From: Hyphomicrobiales bacterium
GTDB taxonomy: Bacteria; Pseudomonadota; Alphaproteobacteria; Rhizobiales; GCA-2746425
Length of the DNA: 7,290 bases
Assembly: GCA_002746425.1 (NCBI GenBank)
Contig: NVXB01000011.1
Span: 55,451 to 62,740, forward strand
Direction of reading: 5' to 3'
Both the position numbers and the translations under genes were made by a program. Positions 1 through 5,555 of this stretch are shown in pieces (position 1 is the stretch's first letter; every line of letters starts with the position of its first letter). The notes under the pieces are model-generated. The model did no database searches. It was not told the DNA's origin and worked only from the letters and a program-made list of their open reading frames with translations.

Positions 1-605
1 ACCGACAGGATCAGCACATCAACAGCACGGGCCAGATCGGTTATGTTATCGTGGTAGTCCCAGGCAATATCAGCCTGTTGATTGCGCCCGTAATAGGCAA
101 TGTCGAGGCCCATCGCCGCAACACGCCGCGCAATGGCCGCGCCAATGCGGCCCAACCCGGCAACGCCAACTTTGCGTCCGCGCAGGGAGGGAGACAGCGG
201 AAAGGCTTTTGATGTCCAGTTGCCCGCGCGCAAATAACGTTCTGCCTGGGGGATTTGCCGAACCGTCGCGATGAGCAGGCCCAGCGTTAAATCGGCCACT
301 TCTTCGGTCAGCACATCGGGCGTGTTGGTGACAATCACACCCGCATCTGTGGCAGCATCAACATCAATAGTGTCGTAGCCAACGCCAAATTTGGCGATGA
401 TTTCCAGATTTGGCAGGCGGGAGATGATGTCCTTGCCTATTTTGCGGTGACCGGCGGCTGCAACGGCGCGCACATGTTCTAAATTGGCATTTTCCTGGGT
501 AAGAGCTTCTGGACCCAGAACGTCAAAATCCTCAAATTGCCGCATGGAGCATGGAAATGCCGCCGGTATCAGCAATTGGGTTTTGGTTTGCTCTGGTCCA
601 GCCAT
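1..605 (-). CDS. D-isomer-specific 2-hydroxyacid dehydrogenase, N-terminal 201 residues (runs off left edge)
   Basis: The product would be an NAD(P)H-linked cytoplasmic reductase of 2-oxo acids such as glyoxylate or hydroxypyruvate. Seen in the translation: the substrate-domain motif FGVGYDTID at about 73-81, NTPDVLTEEVADL at 94-106, and the dinucleotide-binding GLGRIG at 150-155 within a Rossmann segment (145-175). Arg174, just after the second strand of that fold (YYGRN), suggests a preference for NADP(H); this is inference. The catalytic Arg, Glu and His of the family lie beyond the edge, so activity cannot be confirmed. The ATG at 605-603 follows the kdgD stop codon after a single base. 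An AGAGG ribosome site lies inside the kdgD end, 9 bases upstream. The two genes are therefore almost certainly co-transcribed and probably translationally coupled. The exact substrate is unknown; a role in reducing a sugar-acid breakdown product is likely from context. Confidence 0.93.
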   Translation of the reverse strand, partial: MAGPEQTKTQLLIPAAFPCSMRQFEDFDVLGPEALTQENANLEHVRAVAAAGHRKIGKDIISRLPNLEIIAKFGVGYDTIDVDAATDAGVIVTNTPDVLTEEVADLTLGLLIATVRQIPQAERYLRAGNWTSKAFPLSPSLRGRKVGVAGLGRIGAAIARRVAAMGLDIAYYGRNQQADIAWDYHDNITDLARAVDVLILS

Positions 606-606
606 T

Positions 607-1554
607 TTATGCAGCCTCTGACGCGAGCTTGAGTTCCCGGTCGCCAATTTTGGCCATCAATGCAGACAAATCTTCCATGGATTGCGCATCAAGGTCGGTC
701 AGCGGTGCGCGTACATTGCCAGACGAGCGCCCAACGATTTTTGCGCCCGCTTTAACGATAGAGACGGCATAGCCGGGTTTGCGGTTTCTGATGGCCGTGT
801 AGGGCAGCACAAAATCGCGCATGCCGGATTTAATAGCCGCCATATCATTGGCGCGAACGGCGCGATAAAAACTGCGCCCGAAATTCGGCATGAAGTTGAA
901 CAGGGCAGATGAGTAGGTCGTTACACCCATGGTCAGATAGGGCAGGGCGAACAGTTCTGCCGTTGGCAGACCGCCGACATAAAGCAGGCGATCACCCAGC
1001 TTGTCTTCAATGCGCACCATGGCCTCGATATCGCCAACACCATCTTTAAAACCCACAAGATTCGGGCAGCGATCACATAATTGCGCCAGCGTATCAGCGT
1101 CCAAAACCGCATTATCACGGTTATAGACGATGACGCCAAGCGGCGTTGCTTTGCACACGGCTTCAACATGGGCAGCGAGGCCCTCTTGCGAGGCTTTGAC
1201 CAGATAGGGCGGCAGTAAAAGGATACCATCTGCACCAGAGCGTTCCGCACGTTTGGCCAGATCAAGCGCGATGCCTGCGCCATAACCAACGCCGGTCAGG
1301 ACGGGCATTTTGCCAGCAACTTCTTCAACCGTTGCGGTGGTGACGTCTTCAACTTCCTGCGGGCTGAGGGAAAAGAACTCGCCGGTTCCACCCGCGGCAA
1401 ACATGCCAGCGGGGCGGTTGCTGATCATCCATGATAGATGGTCACGATAGGTCTTGGGATCAAACGCCAAGTCAGCATCAAAGGACGTAATTGGAAAAGC
1501 CAGCAGATCTTTTCCCAATGCGGTCGCCATCTCGTCAGGCGAAAAATGCGCCAT
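607..1554 (-). CDS. kdgD: 5-dehydro-4-deoxyglucarate dehydratase (KdgD)
   Basis: A member of the DapA/NAL class I aldolase superfamily. It dehydrates and decarboxylates 5-dehydro-4-deoxy-D-glucarate to 2,5-dioxopentanoate (alpha-ketoglutarate semialdehyde) in D-glucarate/galactarate catabolism; a semialdehyde dehydrogenase then leads to 2-oxoglutarate. Seen: 315 residues, full length for the family; the carboxylate-binding GGTGEF at 55-60; Tyr144 in VIVYNRDN; the Schiff-base Lys170 in NLVGFKDG; GGLPTAE at 194-200; and the KdgD-typical RNRKPGYAVSIVKAGAKI block at 256-273. That last block separates it from DapA and N-acetylneuraminate lyase. The ATG is preceded by GAGGGA with a 6-base spacer. 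It is the first gene of a minus-strand operon with the 2-hydroxyacid dehydrogenase and is divergent from a LysR regulator, whose likely operator lies about 90 bases upstream. No truncation or odd residue is seen. Confidence 0.93.
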   Translation of the reverse strand: MAHFSPDEMATALGKDLLAFPITSFDADLAFDPKTYRDHLSWMISNRPAGMFAAGGTGEFFSLSPQEVEDVTTATVEEVAGKMPVLTGVGYGAGIALDLAKRAERSGADGILLLPPYLVKASQEGLAAHVEAVCKATPLGVIVYNRDNAVLDADTLAQLCDRCPNLVGFKDGVGDIEAMVRIEDKLGDRLLYVGGLPTAELFALPYLTMGVTTYSSALFNFMPNFGRSFYRAVRANDMAAIKSGMRDFVLPYTAIRNRKPGYAVSIVKAGAKIVGRSSGNVRAPLTDLDAQSMEDLSALMAKIGDRELKLASEAA

Positions 1555-1635
1555 TACTATTCCCTCATCTGCTATTATTTTATCTTGTTATGCCCAAAGC
1601 GTATGAGGCGGAATGATGCGCGTCCAATATAATGA

Positions 1636-1665
1636 TTGATGTTATTGATACAAAAAAGGTATTAA
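1636..1665 (+). promoter_or_regulatory. Candidate sigma-70-like promoter for the lysR gene
   Basis: TTGATG (1636-1641) and TATTAA (1660-1665), 18 bases apart, each match the -35 and -10 consensus at 4 of 6 positions. The -10 lies inside the LysR-type dyad at 1644-1666, which would give autorepression. A weaker minus-strand pair for kdgD, TTGTAT and TATATT 16 bases apart (1653-1648 and 1631-1626), can be drawn but is not convincing. Alphaproteobacterial promoters are poorly predicted by consensus. Confidence 0.25.
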
Positions 1666-1666
1666 T
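1644..1666. promoter_or_regulatory. LysR-type operator, ATTGATAC-N7-GTATTAAT
   Basis: An inverted repeat whose 8-base arms match at 7 of 8 positions around a 7-base spacer. Its core is ATAC-N7-GTAT, which contains the LysR-family T-N11-A signature (T1649, A1661). This is the core recognised by BenM/CatM-like regulators, the subgroup that the neighbouring LysR protein resembles. It sits 55 bases upstream of the lysR start and about 90 bases upstream of kdgD. That position suits activation of the divergent operon together with autorepression of lysR. The dyad is seen; its assignment to this regulator is inference. Confidence 0.58.
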
Positions 1667-1721
1667 GATCGCGCGATGGTGTTTTAAATAGCGCTCAAAT
1701 GCAGGGGTTGAGGGATGCAAA

Positions 1722-2639
1722 ATGATTGAAACCAACCAGTTGCGCTGCTTCATTGCGGTGGCCGAAGAATTGCATTTCAACCGCGCAGCTTTGCGCCTAA
1801 ATATGACGCAGCCACCGCTCAGCCGGCAGATTCAATTGCTTGAAACACGCATAGATTGCAAACTATTCATTCGCACTAGTCGTTCTGTTGTGCTGACAGA
1901 GGCGGGCAAATCCTTTCTCAATGATGCGCGGCGTATTTTGCGTTTACTGGAAAACGCACAAAAGGCGGCCAAGGATATATCATTAGGTCGCAGCGGCATT
2001 TTGCGTTGCGGATTTACCGCTGTCACAGCCAATAAATTCCTGCCGCAGCTCATCAGCAATATGAAGGCGGACATTCCCAACAGCACGCTTGATTTGAAGG
2101 AAATGGTCAGTCTGCGCCAGATCACTGCGCTGGATTCTGGCGATTTGGATGTTGGCCTGCTGCGCCCGCTTGTTGATCCGCGAAAATATCAGGATCGGCT
2201 GGTGTCGCGCGAGCGTTTGATGCTGGCAATTCCGGCAGGTCACCCCTTGGGCGCGCGCGAATTTGCCCGCTGGCGTGATCTCGATGGGGTCGATTTCATC
2301 ATGTATGACAGCGTTGAATCCAAATATTTCCACGATCTGCTAACCGTGTTTCTGGCCCGCAAACATGTGCGGCCTAACATCGTGCAGCGGCTCACACAAA
2401 TTCACTCCATGCTGTCGCTGGTGCGTGCTGGTGTTGGCGTTGCCGTGGTACCAGAATCCGCCCGCATTCTCGATGTTGCTGATGTGGAATACCGCGAGTT
2501 TGCGGATCAATCATCGCCCTATGCGGAGCTGTTTATTGTGTGGCGCGAAACCAACCAGAACCCGCTGATCCCGATTGTTGTCGATATCGCGGAAGCGCTT
2601 TTGGAGCAGGCATCTACCCAGCCAGTTCAGCCACGATAG
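1722..2639 (+). CDS. LysR-family transcriptional regulator, BenM/CatM-like
   Basis: A 305-residue DNA-binding regulator of full LysR length. The N-terminal winged helix-turn-helix (about 3-62) reads LRCFIAVAEELHFNRAALRL followed by NMTQPPLSRQIQLLE and ends at VVLTEAG. A linker helix (65-90) and a periplasmic-binding-protein-like effector domain (about 92-290) follow. The AEELHF..AA..LNMTQPPLSRQIQ pattern is typical of the BenM/CatM/CbnR subgroup, which usually responds to small carboxylic acids. The ATG has a GAGGGA ribosome site 6 bases upstream. The gene is divergent from kdgD and the hydroxyacid dehydrogenase, with an ATAC-N7-GTAT operator between them, so control of that sugar-acid operon is the natural inference. 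Its inducer may be glucarate, galactarate or a derived intermediate; this is not shown by the sequence. The 3' end overlaps the convergent gene at 2614-2916 by 26 bases. Confidence 0.95.
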   Translation: MIETNQLRCFIAVAEELHFNRAALRLNMTQPPLSRQIQLLETRIDCKLFIRTSRSVVLTEAGKSFLNDARRILRLLENAQKAAKDISLGRSGILRCGFTAVTANKFLPQLISNMKADIPNSTLDLKEMVSLRQITALDSGDLDVGLLRPLVDPRKYQDRLVSRERLMLAIPAGHPLGAREFARWRDLDGVDFIMYDSVESKYFHDLLTVFLARKHVRPNIVQRLTQIHSMLSLVRAGVGVAVVPESARILDVADVEYREFADQSSPYAELFIVWRETNQNPLIPIVVDIAEALLEQASTQPVQPR

Positions 2640-2916
2640 AATCCCAATCGGCAGCGATTGAACTGTTGCGCTCTTTGCCAACCCGGCGATACCAATAAGC
2701 GGCATTGCCCATATCGCCTTCAATCCAGTGCGCCAGCCCATGAACCCAATCATGGGCCATATCACCCTCGGCGCTTTGGCAAATCTCATGCGCGGTTTCC
2801 CAGGCATCGCCCATGCGCAAATCGCCTTTTTTAAGCCACCACAGGGCCTGCAACGGCCGGGATAATGCCAGCGGGGCAGCGGTATCGTTTAGACTTGATA
2901 AAAGGGGATTGTTCAT
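2614..2916 (-). CDS. Conserved small protein of unknown function, Trp/His-rich and helical
   Basis: A 100-residue soluble, acidic-leaning protein that I cannot assign a function. Visible features are ALWWLKKGD at 24-32, AWETAHEICQ at 38-47, DWVHGLAHWIEGD at 56-68 and GNAAYWYRR at 70-78. This pattern of spaced Trp, His and Tyr in two helix pairs resembles a single TPR/Sel1-like hairpin repeat. I have an impression that similar 90-100-residue hypothetical proteins occur in other alphaproteobacteria, but I cannot verify it. The ATG at 2916 is chosen because GAGAG lies 5 bases upstream; a TTG at 2928 would add four residues. There is no signal peptide or membrane segment. The gene stops inside the lysR 3' end and its start faces the gntR gene across 128 bases. 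The codon pattern and clear motifs argue for a real gene. Confidence 0.8.
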   Translation of the reverse strand: MNNPLLSSLNDTAAPLALSRPLQALWWLKKGDLRMGDAWETAHEICQSAEGDMAHDWVHGLAHWIEGDMGNAAYWYRRVGKERNSSIAADWDSIVAELAG

Positions 2917-3006
2917 CTTGGCTCTCAATCATTGTGATCCATACAATATGGCGCGCTGGCAGCAATTCTTCAACAAAACGTGGTGACAATATGCCCGATT
3001 GTGTAA

Positions 3007-3016
3007 ATGTATACAT
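3007..3016. promoter_or_regulatory. GntR-family operator ATGTATACAT, copy 1 (gntR promoter)
   Basis: A perfect 10-base palindrome 28 bases upstream of the gntR start. It fits the GntR-family consensus yGTM-KACr as TGTA-TACA. A -35-like GTGACA lies at 2983-2988, and the most plausible -10 sequences (TAAATG at 3004-3009, or TATACA inside the site) overlap the palindrome. Binding here would block the regulator's own transcription. Identical copies occur before ligM and metF. Confidence 0.65.
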
Positions 3017-3044
3017 CAGAACCAACCAGTGAAAGATGCACGTA

Positions 3045-3776
3045 ATGAGCGACGAGAAGGGGACCAGCCATACCATGCATGCGCTAACCGAGCTGCGTCA
3101 GCGCATCTTGAGCGGTGAGCTGCGTGGCGGCGAACGCCTGCTGGAAGTGCCCTTGGCCAAGATGTTGGACATATCCCGCACACCGGTGCGTGAAGCCATG
3201 TCGCGACTGGCTGAAGAGGGCCTGTTGGAGCGCGCCAGAAGCGGTTTTGTTGTTCGCGCTTTTGGTGAAGAAGATGTTGTTGATGCCATCGAGTTGCGCG
3301 GTGTATTGGAAGGCACGGCAGCGCGCCTGGCGGCAGAACGCGGCGTCGACGCAAAACTGTTGGCGGCGTTCGCCAATATTGTCGATGGCCTGGATAAATG
3401 CCTGGGCGATATGCCCTCAGATATCGATTTTGATGGCTATTCCCGCCTTAATGCAGAATTTCATGCGGCTCTGGCCAAATTGGCGGGCAGCAAAATTATT
3501 GAGCGCGAGTTGGAGCGGGTTTCAAAACTCCCTTTCGCTTCGCCATCAGCCTTTTTGCCCGACAAGGTGGATATCGCCAACAGCCGCAGCTCGTTGACGG
3601 TAGCGCAGGCGCAGCACCGTGAGATTTTGGTGGCGATCACCAACCGGGAAGGCGCAAGGGCCGAGGCGTTGGCACGAGAACATGCCCGCACCGCCCGCCG
3701 AGATCTTGAACAGGCGTTGGAAAAAAAGCGCAGCACGATTGGCCAGGTCGTCAATATGGCCCTGTTCGCCAACTGA
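3045..3776 (+). CDS. GntR-family transcriptional regulator, FadR/FCD subfamily
   Basis: A 243-residue DNA-binding regulator. The N-terminal winged helix-turn-helix (about 12-72) shows ILSGELRGGERL, then DISRTPVREAMSRLAEEGLL, then the wing SGFVVR. The all-helical FCD effector domain (about 76-225) follows. Its metal/ligand-binding residues are present: Asn136 and His140 in LNAEFH, His191 in AQHREI and His213 in REHART. Such domains bind a carboxylate through a divalent metal. The ATG at 3045 is preferred because GAAAG (3031-3035) lies 9 bases upstream; it lies too close to the in-frame ATG at 3036 to serve it. ATGTATACAT palindromes upstream of this gene, ligM and metF point to it as the local repressor, including of itself. 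The effector is probably the methoxylated substrate or its demethylated product; this is inference. Confidence 0.95.
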   Translation: MSDEKGTSHTMHALTELRQRILSGELRGGERLLEVPLAKMLDISRTPVREAMSRLAEEGLLERARSGFVVRAFGEEDVVDAIELRGVLEGTAARLAAERGVDAKLLAAFANIVDGLDKCLGDMPSDIDFDGYSRLNAEFHAALAKLAGSKIIERELERVSKLPFASPSAFLPDKVDIANSRSSLTVAQAQHREILVAITNREGARAEALAREHARTARRDLEQALEKKRSTIGQVVNMALFAN

Positions 3777-3802
3777 ATAACCCGTTCATTCGGCTATCCC
3801 AT

Positions 3803-3830
3803 GCCTTATTGAAACAAGGCCTGTATTTTT
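3803..3830 (+). terminator. Possible intrinsic terminator after gntR
   Basis: GCCTT (3803-3807) and AAGGC (3816-3820) form a 5-bp stem with an 8-base loop. Four bases later comes a run of six T (CTGTATTTTTT). The stem is short and the T-run is slightly displaced, so termination may be partial. It lies 26 bases after the gntR stop and would separate gntR from ligM transcription. Confidence 0.4.
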
Positions 3831-3833
3831 TGC

Positions 3834-3858
3834 TGGCAAATTTTCTCATATTTTGCCA
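3834..3858. promoter_or_regulatory. Perfect inverted repeat TGGCAAA-N11-TTTGCCA upstream of ligM
   Basis: Two perfect 7-base arms (3834-3840 and 3852-3858) flank an 11-base AT-rich spacer and end two bases before the ATGTATACAT site. The half-site centres are 18 bp apart. The right arm contains TTGCCA (3853-3858), a 5/6 match to a -35 hexamer, with TAGAAA (3875-3880) as a possible -10. A dimeric regulator binding here would act directly on ligM transcription. No regulator is assigned. Confidence 0.38.
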
Positions 3859-3860
3859 AA

Positions 3861-3870
3861 ATGTATACAT
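3861..3870. promoter_or_regulatory. GntR-family operator ATGTATACAT, copy 2 (ligM promoter)
   Basis: A perfect palindrome 27 bases upstream of the ligM start, in the spacer between TTGCCA and TAGAAA if that is the promoter. The flanks (CCAAA before, TAAA after) resemble those of the degenerate copy at 5472-5481, which suggests that the recognised site is longer than 10 bases. The location fits simple repression. Confidence 0.7.
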
Positions 3871-3897
3871 TAAATAGAAATACTGGGAGAAGATAGC

Positions 3898-5301
3898 ATG
3901 ACAGCTACGGGATTAGAGGGCTTAATCGCCGAAAAAGGTAACGTTGTGCAGATGTTGCGCAATTCCAAAATAGGGATGTATGTATACCCTGTTGTGGCGC
4001 CGGAATACACCAATTGGCGCGATGAGCAGCGTGCATGGCGTGAAAGTGCTGTGTTGTTTGATCAAACTCATCATATGGATGAGTTGATTGTTGAAGGCCC
4101 TGATGCGGCAGCCTTTCTCGACTATGTTGGCATTAACAGCTTCTCCAATTTTGCAACCAATCGGGCAAAGCACTTTGTGCCGGTTACCCCTACTGGCCAC
4201 GTTATTGGCGACATGATTATCTTCCGCGAGCGCGAAGATAAATTCATTCTTGTTGGCCGTGCCCCTACTGCAAATTGGGTTCAGTTCCAGCACTCAATCG
4301 GCAAGTGGAATGTGCGTCTGCACCGCGATCCGCGCTCGCCTTCGCGCCCAGATGGCAAAGCTGTATATCGTACCCATTACCGTTTCCAGATTCAGGGCCC
4401 TGATGCGCCAAAAATCTTTGAAAAGATGAATGGTGGCCCGGTTCAGGACATTAAATTCTTCCATGTTGACTGGATTAACATCGGTTCAAAGCGGGTACAG
4501 GCACTGCGCCACGGCATGGCAGGCGCTCCCGGTCTTGAGGTTTGGGGCCCGCACGCTGATCTTGAATATATCCGCAGTGTTATTATTGAATCTGCTGCCG
4601 AAGCTGGTGTCGACATGCATCAGGTTGGTAGCCGCGCTTATTCCACCAACACCCTTGAGTCTGGCTGGATTCCATCCCCGCTTCCCGCCATTTATTCTGG
4701 CGATGGCATGATGAAAGAATACCGCGAATGGCTCAGCGCCGACAGCTTTGAAGCTGCAGGCGCGATTGGTGGCAGTTATGTCTCCGACGATATTGAGGAT
4801 TACTACGTTAATCCGTTCGAGCTGGGTTATGGCTTCTACATTGGCTGGAAATCTGACTTCATTGGCAAGGCCGCCCTTGAGAAAATGAAGGGTGCCAATA
4901 ATCGCCGCAAAGTGACCTTTGAATGGAATGCAGAAGATTTGATGAAAGTCATCGCCTCCGCATTCGTGCCCGGCGCAGACCACTATAAATGGGTCGATTT
5001 CCCGCAGCCAAATTATGCATCTTCCAGTGCAGATATGGTGATGCGCGACGGCAAAATGGTCGGCATGTCGATGTTCAACGGCTATAGCTACAATGAGCGC
5101 TGCATGTTGTCGCTGGGCGTCGTTGATGATGATGTCAAGGAAGGCGATATCCTGACAATGATCTGGGGTGAGCCTGATGGCGGCACCGGAAAAACATCTA
5201 CCGAAAAACACAAACAGGCCGAGATCCGTGTTCGTGTCTCCGTAACGCCTTATGCTGCAGAAGCCCGCGACAATTACGCGGATAGCTGGCGGACTAAGTA
5301 A
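3898..5301 (+). CDS. ligM: LigM-type tetrahydrofolate-dependent aryl O-demethylase (GcvT-fold aminomethyltransferase family)
   Basis: A 467-residue cytoplasmic enzyme expected to transfer an O-methyl group from a methoxylated (classically vanillate or 3-O-methylgallate) substrate to tetrahydrofolate, giving 5-methyl-THF. The length matches Sphingobium SYK-6 LigM (about 470). Blocks shared with LigM as I recall it are MLRNSKIGMYVYPVVAPE (19-36), SAVLFDQTHHM (50-60), LRHGMAGAPGLEVWGP (203-218), GSRAY then NTLESGWIPSPLPAIY (244-266), EDYYVNPFELGYG (300-312) and GMSMFNGYSYNE (389-400). Tyr30, Arg121 and Tyr248 appear to correspond to LigM active-site Tyr31, Arg122 and the essential Tyr247. The GcvT domain spans about 45-340 and the C-terminal barrel about 335-455. 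The start has GGGAG 8 bases upstream. The metF-like gene downstream supports the folate-dependent reaction. No ring-cleavage genes are visible, so the natural substrate remains open. Syringate demethylase DesA is the main alternative. Confidence 0.88.
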   Translation: MTATGLEGLIAEKGNVVQMLRNSKIGMYVYPVVAPEYTNWRDEQRAWRESAVLFDQTHHMDELIVEGPDAAAFLDYVGINSFSNFATNRAKHFVPVTPTGHVIGDMIIFREREDKFILVGRAPTANWVQFQHSIGKWNVRLHRDPRSPSRPDGKAVYRTHYRFQIQGPDAPKIFEKMNGGPVQDIKFFHVDWINIGSKRVQALRHGMAGAPGLEVWGPHADLEYIRSVIIESAAEAGVDMHQVGSRAYSTNTLESGWIPSPLPAIYSGDGMMKEYREWLSADSFEAAGAIGGSYVSDDIEDYYVNPFELGYGFYIGWKSDFIGKAALEKMKGANNRRKVTFEWNAEDLMKVIASAFVPGADHYKWVDFPQPNYASSSADMVMRDGKMVGMSMFNGYSYNERCMLSLGVVDDDVKEGDILTMIWGEPDGGTGKTSTEKHKQAEIRVRVSVTPYAAEARDNYADSWRTK

Positions 5302-5306
5302 CACAA

Positions 5307-5342
5307 GCTAATGGGGGAGGTTTTTTAGCCTCTCCCATTGGC
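5307..5342 (+). terminator. Strong stem-loop after ligM, likely transcript end or 3' stabiliser
   Basis: A 14-bp stem (5307-5320 with 5329-5342) containing two G-U wobbles in RNA, with an 8-base loop TTTTTTAG. It starts 5 bases after the ligM stop. There is no T-run after the stem, unlike a classical intrinsic terminator; the only T-run is in the loop. It may terminate inefficiently or protect the ligM mRNA 3' end. Confidence 0.55.
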
Positions 5343-5471
5343 TATGGTGATTGTCACTTCGGGAGAGTGATGAAAGAATGCCCGCATCTGCTCACTGTCT
5401 TCCAGGGTGGGTGCGGGTGTTTGATAAAGGTAAGGCCCGTTGTTTGGTAGAGCAGTAGCTCCCAAACCAAA

Positions 5472-5481
5472 ATGTATTCAT
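5472..5481. promoter_or_regulatory. GntR-family operator, degenerate copy ATGTATTCAT
   Basis: This matches the ATGTATACAT palindrome at 9 of 10 positions. Its flanks CCAAA and AAAA resemble those of the ligM site, extending the similarity. Its centre is 84 bp from that of the perfect metF site, equal to eight turns of 10.5-bp DNA. It may act as an auxiliary operator. Confidence 0.48.
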
Positions 5482-5555
5482 AAAAATGACGACAAATAGC
5501 TGTAACGTTGGTTGTAGGCTGATTTTCTATTGATTTTTCGATGAATTTTCATACG

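Noticed and set aside
933..1289. A 118-codon minus-strand frame overlapping kdgD
   Set aside because: It is a different frame inside the intact kdgD gene, with no independent ribosome site or family signature.
1729..3030. Repeated ACCAACCAG (near 1731, 2549 and 3021)
   Set aside because: Two copies are Thr-Asn-Gln codons inside lysR and the third is upstream of gntR; there is no shared context or symmetry, so chance is the simplest explanation.
4486..5304. A 272-codon open frame on the minus strand across ligM
   Set aside because: It lies antisense to a full-length, well-matched LigM-type gene and its translation shows no recognisable domain; it reflects the codon pattern of the real gene.
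5381..5417. Known folate or SAM riboswitch before metF
   Set aside because: The hairpins lie far upstream of the probable metF promoter, and I recognise no conserved core of THF or SAM riboswitch classes; a covariance-model search would be needed to say otherwise.
5438..5468. tRNA-like stretch (GGTAGAGCA then GTAGCTCCCAAACC) resembling a D-arm and anticodon loop
   Set aside because: There is no acceptor stem, no TTCGA-type T-arm and no proper anticodon stem; the segment is better explained by the GTTTGG/CCAAAC and GAGC/GCTC stem-loop.
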